Position numbers and translations under genes: made by a program. DNA of 64,000 bases, taken from positions 1 through 64,000 of the forward strand of contig JACREQ010000029.1 of assembly GCA_016218155.1 (NCBI GenBank), given 5' to 3'. The stretch comes from Bacteroidia bacterium (lineage in GTDB: Bacteria > Bacteroidota > Bacteroidia > Bacteroidales > GWA2-32-17). Positions 1 to 8,792 of this stretch are shown piece by piece (the stretch's first letter is position 1; the number at the start of each line of letters is the position of its first letter). The notes below the pieces were generated by a model. The model ran no database searches. It was not told where the DNA came from and saw only the letters and a program-made list of their open reading frames with translations.

Positions 1-3000
1 TATATGGAGCGGTTCCGCCTGCAGCAGTTACAGTTGCGCTACCATTGGAGCCACCATTACAGGATACGTTTGTCTGAGCTGTTATTGAAGATGTTAATAA
101 AGTAGGCTGTGTTACGACTACACTGGCAGTCGCAGTACAAAGGTTTGCATCGGTAACTGTAACTGTAAATGTGCCGGCACATAAACTTGATGTTGAGGCT
201 GCATTTGGTGTCGAGCCAGCTCCCCATGCATATGTAAAAGGACCTGTTCCACCTGAAGTAACTGCAACATTAGCAGTACCATTACAGAGACCATTACAAG
301 TCACATTTGTTCTGGTTGCATTTAATACCATAGCAGCAGGAGATGTTATAGTTACAGTATTTACACCAGTACATCCATTTGGATCGGTAACAGTAACATT
401 ATACGGACCAGCACAAAGCGCATTCGCTGTTTGTGTTGTTTGTACAGGTGCTGGGTCATTCCACACATAGGAATATCCAACACCAGATGGACTTGCAGTT
501 GCAGTTCCATTACATAAACCACTACAAGTAATATTTGTTTGTGTAAATGTAACAGTTGGTTGAGGATAAACTGTAATTGTGCTAGTAGTTGTAGATGTAC
601 ATGGACCAGGTCCAGTTACTGAATGTGTTATTGTATATGTTCCAGCTGCAGCCCAAGTAACATTATTTTGATTATTAGTAGTTGAACTTGCAGGAGTTCC
701 TCCTGGGAATGTCCATGAATAGGTATAACCACCACCTGATGAACCAGTATTAGTAAAATTAAAAGTATTTCCTGTTAAACAACGATTTGCTGTTTGTGAG
801 AAAGTAGAAGTTACACCGCCGGTGGATGTAACATTTACAGATCCTGTGGCTGTACAGTTATTATTATCATTAACAGTAACAGTATATGTATTTGCAGCTA
901 AAGAAGAAATTGTATTTGTTGTAGATGCAGTATTATTTGTATTTGAGCCATTAGACCAAGCATAATCCCATGGACCTGTTCCACCCGAAGTTACTGTAAT
1001 AGTAGCTGTTCCATTATTAGATCCACAAGTTGCCTGAGTCATACTAGGAGTTAAAACAATTGCAGCAGGTTGAGTAATTGTTACAGTAGAAATATATTTA
1101 CAACCGCCAGCATCTGTTGTTGTTACAGTATAAGTTCCTGCAGGTAAATTTGTTATAGTTTGAGTAGCACCACCTGTTGACCACAAATATGAATAAGGTG
1201 CAGTACCACCACTGCCTGTAGCTGAAGCCTGCCCAGTAGTTGCTCCCGGACATAAAACATTAGTCTGGTTGGTAGTTGCTGATATATTATTAATTGTAAA
1301 GTTAAAAGATGCTGCTGGCGCTGTATTCCCACAAATATCTGAAACCGATCCGGCTACAGCTACAGGAAGAAGTGCAATTGTAAATGTTCCGCTTGTTGTA
1401 ATTGCAGGACTTACATTCATTGTAAATGTATTATCATATGTAGCACCTGCAGAACAATTTGCTGAAGAAATTGCAGTAATTGTATATGGACCACCAGGAC
1501 CTGTTAATGTAAAGTCAGCTGTACTTGCAGTACTACAGGATACATTTTCGCTAAAATTTACGGTTATAGAAGTTGCCCCACAAGGTATGGGAGTATTTAC
1601 TGAACTAAATGAAGGAGGTACATTATCAAAAATTGAAGCAGTAGATGCAGAAAAATCAATTGTATAGCCGTCTACTGAAGTTGAATACTGACTAACATTA
1701 ATTACATATGTTTGACCTGCAGTAACAGGCACTACGTCTTCATTTAAAATATTACAACCAACAAAATAACCATTAGGACCCGTATTCCCTTGCTCACTAT
1801 TTGTTGTTGTTGTACAAGCAGCACTATTATAAACAGTTGTGCTTCCACTAAAATTACAACTAACTTCAAGTGACGCATTCGAAGCAATATCCTGACAATT
1901 ATTTGTTGTTAAATTATACACTGCCCAGTCATAATCATCAGTATTTGTATTTGGGTTAATTGTAAAATCTAAATTTCCTGATGATAGTACAGTAAAGACA
2001 TACCAAACATCATTTTTCTCACCAGCACCCAAACAAGAAATTCCAGATGAAATCTCACCTAAAATATTACCGGTTCCGGAATATGCAATTGCAGTACTAT
2101 ATGTATTCTGACAAATAGGAATAGCACCAAGACAATCCTGATTATTTGGGATTGGTGGCACATAAGTTTGCGCACAAATGCCAAAAGTTCCGGGAGCATC
2201 ATTTCCATATTCCCAAAATCTAATATAAACAGTTGAGCCAGGAGTAAGACCGGATCTAACAATATGTGGCATTGAAGCATTTGTACTACTATTATCATCA
2301 CAAGCGGCTAACGAAAGAGAAGCGCAAGTTCCTGTATATAGTGCCATTGCTCCATCTAGCATTCCTCCTGCTTGTCCATCAAACTGAATATTTCCACTTG
2401 CTGGAACAACTGCAGAAAACCAAACATCACCACCTAAATAATTACCACAACCAGGAGCTGGAACACCAGCTGTTGGAGTAGCACAGGCATTTGTAGAGTT
2501 AGTATATGTGCACGTTGCATTTACTGGAAGTGGGGTTGCGCCTGCACAATTATCATTTGCCAAACCACCAACAGTTACAGCTGAAATACTTAAACTATAT
2601 GGATTACAAGCAGGCGATGCCCAAGAGTCAATAATTAAATAATATGTATGACCAGCAACAACACCAGCACAACCAGACTGGTTACCAGCTGAACTTTGTG
2701 CAGACCAACTACAAGTGCCAGTTGAGAAAGGACAACCATCAAATAATTGCAATCCCATATATGTTCCTGTTGATGTAACACCAATTGTAATTGAACCTGT
2801 AGTTGCTGGAGTAAAAACATAAACATAATCTTCTCCTGTATTATAAGAAGTACTTCCACAGGTAATTATATTTGCACTTGTTATATTATCCACATCACCA
2901 CAGGTGGTTTGTCCGTTATGAGTATAGGGCAAAGAAGCTATAGAAGTATAAGTTCCTAGACCACCGGGGCATGTAGGTGGAGGTGGAGCTGTGCCTATAC

Positions 3001-3892
3001 AAACATTAAAAGTACTAGTTTGGCCTGTAGTAGAAGTCCAGGTATAGACTCTTACATAATAAGTAGCTCCAATTGTTAACCCAACCAAATCTGTTTGATC
3101 AGCATCGTTACATGCAATATTTGTTAGCGAACCGCAAGTTCCACTATATACTGCATGATACATATCTGTAGTAGATCCGGCAACATTAGTCAAAGACACC
3201 CTATGGCTAGTACTTGTTGCAACAAAAGAATACCAAACATCATCATCTGCTGTTCCAAAACATGGTGCAGTAGCATTAGCTGAAGCAGTTGCACCCAGAA
3301 CAGTACCAGGAGTTACGGTACCACACAAATAATCAGGATTTACTGTAAGTGCTGTTGCAGTTGCGCATTCATTATTTGTTGCAGGTGTTGGTCCAGGAGT
3401 AATACAAATATTAAATGTCCCAGTATTTGTTCCACCATACGCCCAAAATCTAATCCAATAAGAAACTCCAGGAGTAAGACCTGTTTGTGTTATCATTGGC
3501 ATTAATCCAGGGCCACCATCATCATCACATACAATTTGAGTTGGAGATCCACAAGGACCACTATTTAATGACATTCCACCATCTGTAATACCGGCAACGT
3601 CAGTAGTTATTGTAACACTACCACTGGCAGGTGCAACAAATTGGTACCAAACATCAGGAGCTCCAGGAGAAGCACAAGTTGGTGTTCCACCATTTGCAGC
3701 ATTTGTTTGATAGGTTTGTCCTACTGTTGTTCCTAAAGTATTAACACAACCTGCATTTACAGCAAGGACAGGTGCTCCACAAGGAGTATTTGATTGAGAA
3801 AAAACAACTTCCGAATTTAACAAACTAAAAAATAAGGAAATAACTATTAAAAAATATTTGGTTCTCATATTGATATTTTTGAGCTTTTTCAT
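1..3892 (-). CDS. Giant secreted adhesin-like protein with SprB-type repeats (C-terminus cut by window edge)
   Basis: An open frame of 1297 codons runs from an ATG at 3892 off the left edge without a stop, so the C-terminus is missing. Residues 1-34 form a signal peptide (an internal ATG at 3868 would also give one). About five domains of 120-150 residues follow, each with a DVWY-F-V-PASG-type core as in pre-peptidase or CUB-like beta-sandwich domains and conserved cysteines. Next comes an Ig-like segment. The rest is tandem SprB-like repeats, recognised by GGTAPYSYLWSTG and AGTYTVTVTDANGC motifs. Such proteins are exported by the type IX system and act at the cell surface in adhesion or gliding. 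The expected C-terminal sorting domain would lie outside the window. The exported protein ending at 3905 is 12 bases upstream. Substrate unknown. Confidence 0.85.
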   Translation of the reverse strand, partial: MKKLKNINMRTKYFLIVISLFFSLLNSEVVFSQSNTPCGAPVLAVNAGCVNTLGTTVGQTYQTNAANGGTPTCASPGAPDVWYQFVAPASGSVTITTDVAGITDGGMSLNSGPCGSPTQIVCDDDGGPGLMPMITQTGLTPGVSYWIRFWAYGGTNTGTFNICITPGPTPATNNECATATALTVNPDYLCGTVTPGTVLGATASANATAPCFGTADDDVWYSFVATSTSHRVSLTNVAGSTTDMYHAVYSGTCGSLTNIACNDADQTDLVGLTIGATYYVRVYTWTSTTGQTSTFNVCIGTAPPPPTCPGGLGTYTSIASLPYTHNGQTTCGDVDNITSANIITCGSTSYNTGEDYVYVFTPATTGSITIGVTSTGTYMGLQLFDGCPFSTGTCSWSAQSSAGNQSGCAGVVAGHTYYLIIDSWASPACNPYSLSISAVTVGGLANDNCAGATPLPVNATCTYTNSTNACATPTAGVPAPGCGNYLGGDVWFSAVVPASGNIQFDGQAGGMLDGAMALYTGTCASLSLAACDDNSSTNASMPHIVRSGLTPGSTVYIRFWEYGNDAPGTFGICAQTYVPPIPNNQDCLGAIPICQNTYSTAIAYSGTGNILGEISSGISCLGAGEKNDVWYVFTVLSSGNLDFTINPNTNTDDYDWAVYNLTTNNCQDIASNASLEVSCNFSGSTTVYNSAACTTTTNSEQGNTGPNGYFVGCNILNEDVVPVTAGQTYVINVSQYSTSVDGYTIDFSASTASIFDNVPPSFSSVNTPIPCGATSITVNFSENVSCSTASTADFTLTGPGGPYTITAISSANCSAGATYDNTFTMNVSPAITTSGTFTIALLPVAVAGSVSDICGNTAPAASFNFTINNISATTNQTNVLCPGATTGQASATGSGGTAPYSYLWSTGGATQTITNLPAGTYTVTTTDAGGCKYISTVTITQPAAIVLTPSMTQATCGSNNGTATITVTSGGTGPWDYAWSNGSNTNNTASTTNTISSLAANTYTVTVNDNNNCTATGSVNVTSTGGVTSTFSQTANRCLTGNTFNFTNTGSSGGGYTYSWTFPGGTPASSTTNNQNNVTWAAAGTYTITHSVTGPGPCTSTTTSTITVYPQPTVTFTQTNITCSGLCNGTATASPSGVGYSYVWNDPAPVQTTQTANALCAGPYNVTVTDPNGCTGVNTVTITSPAAMVLNATRTNVTCNGLCNGTANVAVTSGGTGPFTYAWGAGSTPNAASTSSLCAGTFTVTVTDANLCTATASVVVTQPTLLTSSITAQTNVSCNGGSNGSATVTAAGGTAPY

Positions 3893-3904
3893 TTAAATTC
3901 TATA

Positions 3905-4480
3905 TTATTTTTTTTCAATATTGTTTTTTGATTCTGTAGTAATACCGTACACATTATTGTACTCTTCTGGATAATTCTTTATCCATTCTTGCTTTGCTTT
4001 ATCATAAACAGAATTATCATAATCTGCATTTCCTGTCGAAATAAAGACTGGAGAATGCTCAGATACTCTACCATCTTCATATTTTTTTCCCGATGATTCA
4101 TTCTTTAACTCAGTTATTAACCTAACACCCACCTTAGTAACATCATAATCTACCCCCTGGCTAAGTAAAATTTTTCTTATATAATCAGCATTTACATTTC
4201 TGTTAATAAAAGCCTTTATTCTGTATGAGTTATCTTTGGCAGGAATAATCCAGCAATCTCCAACCATATTGTCATCCTGTAATTCGGAAAGTACTGCATT
4301 CGCTTGTTCATCACCACCAACTCCGGTGATATAAAAGAATACAACATTCTGATTTCCATTAATTGGCTTTACATCAGCAAATTCATATCGTTCTGTTTGA
4401 GCAATCCCATATGATGTAATCCATAATCCAATGATTAAAGCAAACAATCTTTTCATATTTTCAGGTTTATATTTTTTCAT
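3905..4480 (-). CDS. Hypothetical exported protein upstream of the adhesin
   Basis: A 191-residue protein from the ATG at 4480; a longer reading to 4510 would need a TTG, and a shorter one from the ATG at 4456 also gives a good signal peptide (MKRLFALIIGLWITSYGIAQ). The mature part is soluble-looking, with a segment around NRNVNADYIRKILLSQGVDYDVT that recalls small beta-alpha heavy-metal-associated-like or SPOR-like folds, but I do not recognise a family. It lies 12 bases before the adhesin on the same strand, so the two are probably co-transcribed. A role in adhesin export or attachment is only a guess from position. Confidence 0.65.
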   Translation of the reverse strand: MKKYKPENMKRLFALIIGLWITSYGIAQTERYEFADVKPINGNQNVVFFYITGVGGDEQANAVLSELQDDNMVGDCWIIPAKDNSYRIKAFINRNVNADYIRKILLSQGVDYDVTKVGVRLITELKNESSGKKYEDGRVSEHSPVFISTGNADYDNSVYDKAKQEWIKNYPEEYNNVYGITTESKNNIEKK

Positions 4481-4516
4481 TTTATTCTTTTTTTCTTTAA
4501 AAAAATGCAAATAAAA

Positions 4517-4548
4517 ATTTCACACCTAAATCAATTTAGGTGTGAAAT
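4517..4548. repeat. Perfect 15-bp inverted repeat in the leader of the adhesin operon
   Basis: Two exactly complementary 15-base arms (4517-4531 and 4534-4548) are separated by only two bases. On the minus strand the stem is followed by TTTTTATTTG, so it could act as an attenuator or terminator ahead of the gene starting at 4480. A third copy of the ATTTCACA half-site follows at about 4553-4560, which would also fit a repressor operator. It lies 37 bases upstream of that ATG. Confidence 0.6.
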
Positions 4549-4765
4549 AATGAATTTCACATACTTAACAAAAATAGTTTAATAATAATGCCTTTTAACA
4601 ATTTATTTTTAGACGAAAAACAAAAACTAAGGTTGCCATTTTTTAACTAAACATTTGAACATTTTTAAGAAATTGTTAATAACAACTTGCTGAATGTCCC
4701 TTACGCTAAAATTATCAACATAGTATGCCTCTATTCTACTGCACATTATAAAGTTTAGAAAAAAT
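4549..4765. other. Intergenic stretch with no recognisable gene
   Basis: This is the main part of a 332-base gap between the gene starting at 4480 and the one ending at 4813. Apart from the inverted repeat at 4517-4548 and the terminator at 4766-4791, I see only AT-rich sequence with no convincing reading frame, tRNA or ncRNA. It probably holds the promoter of the adhesin operon. Confidence 0.4.
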
Positions 4766-4791
4766 AAAAGGGGGCTGTCCCCCCCTTTTTT
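4766..4791 (-). terminator. Intrinsic terminator of the ferritin-like gene
   Basis: A G5/C7 hairpin with a CTGT loop is flanked by A and T runs. On the minus strand it starts about 20 bases after the stop at 4813 and is followed by TTTTATTTTT. Confidence 0.8.
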
Positions 4792-4812
4792 AATTTATTA
4801 GTTAAATTTTAA

Positions 4813-5310
4813 CTAAAATGGCCAGAACTGATTATCATACCAAACAGATTCTTTTAATTCATTATCTAACTCAATAAGAATTTTATGATGAGTTTTTTCC
4901 CAATTTGCTAACCAGTTAAATAATTCCTTCTCATTTTTATCAGTTGCAATCGCAGCCCTTTCAGAATATACTTTTATTGCATTACTCTCCATATCAATAG
5001 CTGCCGAAATTGCCGCCGCTTCGTATCCAGCAGCAGAAATTTCTTTTTTTACTTTTTCTGATAGAATAATGTTCGCAAACCCATCGGCATTTGGTAAAGC
5101 GATATCGGCAAGTTTTTGGCTTTTTTGCAATTCTCTATATTGATCTGAAAGAAATTTTTCATGAAGAATTTCTTCTTTTGCCATAATCTCAAAGATATTT
5201 CTAATTTCTGAACTTTTTGTTTGGCTAGCTACTTGTGAATAAAACGCATGACCACGCTTTTCCATAAGTATTGCCATTTTTAAAATTTCTAATGTTTTTG
5301 AATTTTCCAT
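4813..5310 (-). CDS. Rubrerythrin/ferritin-like diiron protein
   Basis: A 165-residue all-helical protein with the spaced carboxylate/histidine motifs of the ferritin-like superfamily: MEKRGHAFY near residue 17, AKEEILHEKF near 44, DMESNAIKVY near 106 and WEKTHHK near 137. These should ligate a diiron centre for peroxide reduction or iron handling in an anaerobe. It has no C-terminal rubredoxin domain, so it is not a full rubrerythrin. The C-terminus ends in a WYDNQFWPF motif typical of this subfamily. It is a single gene with its own terminator. Another ferritin-like protein is encoded at 24509-24964. Confidence 0.85.
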   Translation of the reverse strand: MENSKTLEILKMAILMEKRGHAFYSQVASQTKSSEIRNIFEIMAKEEILHEKFLSDQYRELQKSQKLADIALPNADGFANIILSEKVKKEISAAGYEAAAISAAIDMESNAIKVYSERAAIATDKNEKELFNWLANWEKTHHKILIELDNELKESVWYDNQFWPF

Positions 5311-5409
5311 GATTTATATATTTTAATTATTAGCTTTGTTTTGCGGTATAAAGCTAAAGATATTTCTTAAAATAAATTTAATAATCATCATTTTTTCTTG
5401 AATTAAAAT

Positions 5410-6117
5410 ATGAGCAAGTTATATGTTGTTCCCACTCCAATTGGTAATTTAGAAGACATTACTCTTAGGGCATTGCGCATTTTAAATGAGGTTGATTATA
5501 TTTTAGCAGAAGATACACGTCAGACTTACAACCTTCTAAAACATTTTGAAATACAAAAGAAGGTAATCAGTTACCATAAATTTAACGAACACAAATCATT
5601 ACAGTACATTATTGACCAAATCTCCTCAGGATTAAGTCTTGCACTTGTTAGCGACGCCGGAACACCGTGCATAAGTGACCCAGGATTTTTACTTGTTCGT
5701 GAATGTTTAAAAAACAAAATAACTGTTGAATGCTTGCCTGGTGCAACAGCATTTGTTCCTGCACTTGTTAATAGTGGGTTTCCCAGCGACAGATTTATAT
5801 TTGAAGGTTTTCTTCCACAAAAAAAAGGAAGGAAAAAAAGATTAAATGCTTTAGTTAATGAAGAAAGAACTATTATTTTTTATGAATCTCCTTACAGACT
5901 TATTAAAGCATTAAAAGAAATGTCGGAGGTTTTTAGCGAAAATAGAAAAGCTTGCGTAAGTCGTGAGTTATCAAAAATATATGAAGAAAATAAAATTGCA
6001 ACATTAAAAGAACTAATAGAATACTACACGCAAAAAGGCGTAAAAGGTGAAATTGTAATTGTTATAAAATCGCATGAAGAGATTTTAAATAATTCTGATA
6101 ATGAAACAATAGATTAA
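5410..6117 (+). CDS. rsmI: 16S rRNA (cytidine-1402 2'-O)-methyltransferase RsmI
   Basis: A 235-residue SAM-dependent methyltransferase of the tetrapyrrole-methylase fold. It begins with the family hallmark LYVVPTPIGNLEDITLRA and contains LAEDTRQTYNLLKHF, SDAGTPCISDPG and the PGATAFVPALVNSG segment of the SAM pocket. RsmI adds the 2'-O-methyl of m4Cm1402 in the ribosomal P site. The length is slightly below the E. coli protein because the C-terminal domain is short, as usual in Bacteroidota. It is transcribed divergently from the ferritin-like gene. Confidence 0.96.
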   Translation: MSKLYVVPTPIGNLEDITLRALRILNEVDYILAEDTRQTYNLLKHFEIQKKVISYHKFNEHKSLQYIIDQISSGLSLALVSDAGTPCISDPGFLLVRECLKNKITVECLPGATAFVPALVNSGFPSDRFIFEGFLPQKKGRKKRLNALVNEERTIIFYESPYRLIKALKEMSEVFSENRKACVSRELSKIYEENKIATLKELIEYYTQKGVKGEIVIVIKSHEEILNNSDNETID

Positions 6118-6126
6118 AAAATGAAT

Positions 6127-6134
6127 TAATTTTG
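6127..6134 (+). promoter_or_regulatory. Bacteroidota -7 promoter element TAATTTTG
   Basis: Exact match to TAnnTTTG, ending 22 bases before the ATG at 6157, followed by CACC as in many Bacteroidota promoters. No clear -33 box is visible. Confidence 0.55.
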
Positions 6135-6156
6135 CACCATTAAAAAATAATAACAC

Positions 6157-7017
6157 ATGAAAAAATTACTTTTCTTTTTAATTATTACTTTTGCATTTGC
6201 CTGTACAAACATTAAGGAAGATCCAGAATACTTAAAACTTCAACTTGAACGCGACAGTCTTGCCGGCCTTGCTAATACCGATGCTGGAAAAATAAATCAG
6301 TACTTAGCAGATTTTAATGATATTCAAAGTAATCTTGATAAAATAAAAGAAGCTGAAAAATTAGTTACAGTAAACATGTCTGGAACTGAAGTAAATCAGT
6401 CATCAAAAGATCAGATTAATAGCGACATGCAGCTTATTTACGATTTAATGCAAAAAAATAAAGAAACCATTGCCCAGTTAAAAAGAAAACTTAAAAAATC
6501 TGATGGAAGAATGGTTGAACTTGAAAAAATGATAGAAAATCTTCAAAAACAAGTTGAACTAGGTGAACAAGAAATTGCAAGTTTAAAAGATCAACTTGAA
6601 AAAATGAATATTAAGGTTGAAATTTTAACTTCAAATATTGATAGTTTAACAAATGAAAATATTAATAAAGAAAATGTTATTTCTGCAAAAACTGATGAGT
6701 TAAATACTGCTTGGTATGTTTACGGTACACGCAAAGAACTTAGCGAACATCAAGTAATTACAAAAGAAGGTGGTTTTATTGGAATTGGTCGTATGGAAAA
6801 ACTAATGGATGGCTTTAATAAAGATTACTTTACAAAAGTAGATATCACAAAACTCAGCTCAATTCCTTTAAATTGTAAAAAAGCTCATTTGGTAACTTCT
6901 CATCCATCATCATCATATAAATTTGAAGGAACAGATAAAAAAGTTGAAAAACTTGTAATTTCAAATTCGGCAGATTTTTGGAGTACTTCAAAATACCTTG
7001 TAATTGTTGTTGAGTAA
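6157..7017 (+). CDS. Coiled-coil lipoprotein
   Basis: A 286-residue protein with a lipoprotein signal (MKKLLFFLIITFAFAC, lipidated Cys16). Residues about 20-180 are a long coiled coil of heptad-like Leu/Ile/Lys/Glu sequence, followed by a compact globular C-terminal part starting at AWYVYGTRKEL. It is related in build to hypothetical lipoproteins common in Bacteroidota. It should be anchored in a membrane, facing the periplasm or the surface. Function unknown. Its last codons overlap the next frame by 14 bases. Confidence 0.75.
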   Translation: MKKLLFFLIITFAFACTNIKEDPEYLKLQLERDSLAGLANTDAGKINQYLADFNDIQSNLDKIKEAEKLVTVNMSGTEVNQSSKDQINSDMQLIYDLMQKNKETIAQLKRKLKKSDGRMVELEKMIENLQKQVELGEQEIASLKDQLEKMNIKVEILTSNIDSLTNENINKENVISAKTDELNTAWYVYGTRKELSEHQVITKEGGFIGIGRMEKLMDGFNKDYFTKVDITKLSSIPLNCKKAHLVTSHPSSSYKFEGTDKKVEKLVISNSADFWSTSKYLVIVVE

Positions 7018-7675
7018 TTCAAATATTAATAATATTTTTAAAAAAGCCATCGGTATTTTTCTGGTGGCTTTTTTTACTTTTTTTAATTCATTAACCCTTT
7101 ATTCTCAATCTAACTTTAAACGCTTTATTAAACTTTCCTGTCCCGAAAAAAGGTGGGTGATTTTTCATCCATTTATTGCAAAAGACACATATAATATAAG
7201 CCTCGAGGCTATAAGACAGGCAGTTCAGTTAATAAATGACACTACATTAGACGGAGACTTAAACGGAGGGCAACTCGACGCATTCAGACATGCATACTGG
7301 ATGGCAAGAATAACTCAGGAATATGGATGGCGAAAAGCTCAATCACTTGGAAAATCTCATGAAAAAGGCAACTATAAAGATTTCAAAAAACGCAGATTAG
7401 AAGATGGGGATTTACCCGATAAACAATCATGTGATATGGACTTTTTAAATAACGATGTAGGCATTCAAATAGGTAAAGACAATTTAACTTTAAAACAGGA
7501 AGAACTCACTCATATTATTATAGATCAGATTATTTCGGGTAAATTGTTTATTATTAAAAAAAATAAACTTAGCAAATTTTTGAAATGTAATAATGAGGTA
7601 ATATCTGATGAAGACATTGTAGGAAAATGGGATACGCCAAAATGTATCGTTTCATCTAATTTCAAAAAACAATAA
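7004..7675 (+). CDS. Exported DUF6973-like protein, TTG start
   Basis: A 223-residue frame with a hydrophobic signal-like segment (residues 12-36, ending LTLYSQSN). The conserved core is NGGQLDAFRHAYWMAR followed by GKSHEKGN, matching the DUF6973 family as I remember it; function unknown. No ATG occurs before the middle of the protein, so initiation must use one of three consecutive TTG codons at 7004, 7007 or 7010. These overlap the end of the upstream gene (stop at 7015-7017), which points to translational coupling. The His/Asp/Glu pattern could suggest a hydrolase, but that is a guess. Confidence 0.7.
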   Translation: MLLSNSNINNIFKKAIGIFLVAFFTFFNSLTLYSQSNFKRFIKLSCPEKRWVIFHPFIAKDTYNISLEAIRQAVQLINDTTLDGDLNGGQLDAFRHAYWMARITQEYGWRKAQSLGKSHEKGNYKDFKKRRLEDGDLPDKQSCDMDFLNNDVGIQIGKDNLTLKQEELTHIIIDQIISGKLFIIKKNKLSKFLKCNNEVISDEDIVGKWDTPKCIVSSNFKKQ

Positions 7676-7777
7676 AATAAATTTTAAAACTCCGGCAAAC
7701 CAAAGGCAACCAAAACTTAATTTTTAAGTCTTAGAATAAAATCAAATTTCTAAATATTGAAATATTGTTAATTTTAA

Positions 7778-7807
7778 TTGCATAAATTCAAATTATTTAT
7801 AAATTTG
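7778..7807 (+). promoter_or_regulatory. Promoter: TTG box, 19-bp spacer, TAAATTTG
   Basis: TTG at 7778-7780 and TAAATTTG at 7800-7807 match the Bacteroidota primary-sigma consensus with the expected spacing. It predicts a start of transcription just upstream of the ATG at 7836 and argues against the in-frame TTG at 7812. Confidence 0.65.
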
Positions 7808-7835
7808 TCAATTGAAAACTAAAAAACAACAACTT

Positions 7836-8279
7836 ATGAAAAATTTATTTGCGCTAATTACACTTTTTTTAGGAATCTCTTTTTCCTTATTTTCGCAAAA
7901 TGATATTAATTTAAACTTTACTTCAGTTAGAGGAAAAATAGTTTTTGACACAAAAGGAACTTACACTTCAAACTTTACAATATCCGGATTAAATTCTGAT
8001 AAAGAAGTACAGGACTTTAAAACAGCAGTATTAGCAAATAAAAATGTTAAAAGTCTTGAAATTTTCAGCACATCAACTCCAGCTGAAGCGCGTAAAGCAA
8101 CATTAACTTTTATTGATAATCAAGAAGAAAGCATGTCTGCTCTTTTAAAATCTTTACCTTGTAACAATCTTATTATAGACGGAAAAACATATAATAAGGA
8201 CCAGTACGAACAAATAAAAGTCGATTTAGCTGCTAAAAAGCAAGCTGCAAAAAGAGAAAATTCAAAAGATAAAAAATAA
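7836..8279 (+). CDS. Hypothetical exported protein
   Basis: A 147-residue protein with a signal peptide (MKNLFALITLFLGISFSLFSQ). The mature domain contains FTISGLNSDKEVQDF and VKSLEIFSTST, resembling small beta-alpha-beta folds of the heavy-metal-associated type without the Cys pair. The C-terminus is Lys/Ala-rich (AAKKQAAKRENSKDKK). No family recognised. It is a single-gene unit: a good promoter lies upstream and a strong terminator downstream. Confidence 0.65.
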   Translation: MKNLFALITLFLGISFSLFSQNDINLNFTSVRGKIVFDTKGTYTSNFTISGLNSDKEVQDFKTAVLANKNVKSLEIFSTSTPAEARKATLTFIDNQEESMSALLKSLPCNNLIIDGKTYNKDQYEQIKVDLAAKKQAAKRENSKDKK

Positions 8280-8302
8280 TATATATTTTATTCTATACTA
8301 TT

Positions 8303-8329
8303 AAAGCTCAACTTTTGTTGAGCTTTTTT
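8303..8329 (+). terminator. Intrinsic terminator
   Basis: Perfect 10-bp stem AAAGCTCAAC/GTTGAGCTTT with a TTTT loop and a T-rich tail, 23 bases after the stop at 8279. Confidence 0.88.
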
Positions 8330-8421
8330 CTTTTTATCAAAATAATTAGTAAAAATTATTTTTTTTGTAAAGTTTTGTTTAGTTTTGACTTATACTTATC
8401 ATTAACCAAATACAATTTGTT

Positions 8422-8718
8422 ATGGGAAAAGGTGATCGCAAATCCCGTAAAGGGAAAATACAGCATGGTTCTTTTGGTGTAAGAAGACCACGCAAAAAAC
8501 ACAAAACAATAGTAACTAACAACGTTAAAGAAATTAAGCTTGAAAAGAAAAAAGAAGTAAAATTCGAAGCACAACCTGAAAAAGCAGAAAAATTAATTAC
8601 TGCAAAAAAACAGGAAAAAGTGCAAGAAAAGGAAAAAACAAAAGTAAAAGCTAAGGTAAAAGAAACATCCGAACCAAAAGCTGAAACAAAAGCTAAAAAG
8701 AAAAAAGAAAAAGAGTAA
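8422..8718 (+). CDS. 30S ribosomal protein bTHX with long charged tail
   Basis: The first 35 residues (MGKGDRKSRKGKI, then SFGVRRPRKKHK) match the small ribosomal protein bTHX of Bacteroidota and Thermus, which sits in the head of the 30S subunit. The known proteins are only about 25-40 residues. This one continues for about 60 more residues of low-complexity Lys/Glu/Ala sequence to 98 residues in total. The reading frame is intact and a perfect terminator palindrome follows the stop, so the tail is real coding sequence. A TAGTTTTG -7-like box lies at 8380-8387. Confidence 0.8.
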   Translation: MGKGDRKSRKGKIQHGSFGVRRPRKKHKTIVTNNVKEIKLEKKKEVKFEAQPEKAEKLITAKKQEKVQEKEKTKVKAKVKETSEPKAETKAKKKKEKE

Positions 8719-8722
8719 AATT

Positions 8723-8746
8723 GTCCCGGAAATTTCCGGGACTTTT
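8723..8746 (+). terminator. Intrinsic terminator of the bTHX gene
   Basis: A 20-base perfect palindrome, GTCCCGGAAATTTCCGGGAC, at 8723-8742 is followed by TTTT, 4 bases after the stop. Confidence 0.88.
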
Positions 8747-8792
8747 AATTTAATAATTTTTTTTACGTTTACATTTAAAACTAATATTAGTT

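Noticed and set aside
171-2859. Several open frames on both strands within the first 3 kb
   Set aside because: They lie inside the single long minus-strand frame of the adhesin, which has a signal peptide and clear domain repeats; the shorter frames have repetitive low-complexity translations typical of frame shadows.
8356-8574. A minus-strand frame opposite the bTHX gene
   Set aside because: The plus-strand product matches a known ribosomal protein with a terminator; the opposite frame has a Phe/Tyr-rich sequence from the antisense of Lys codons.
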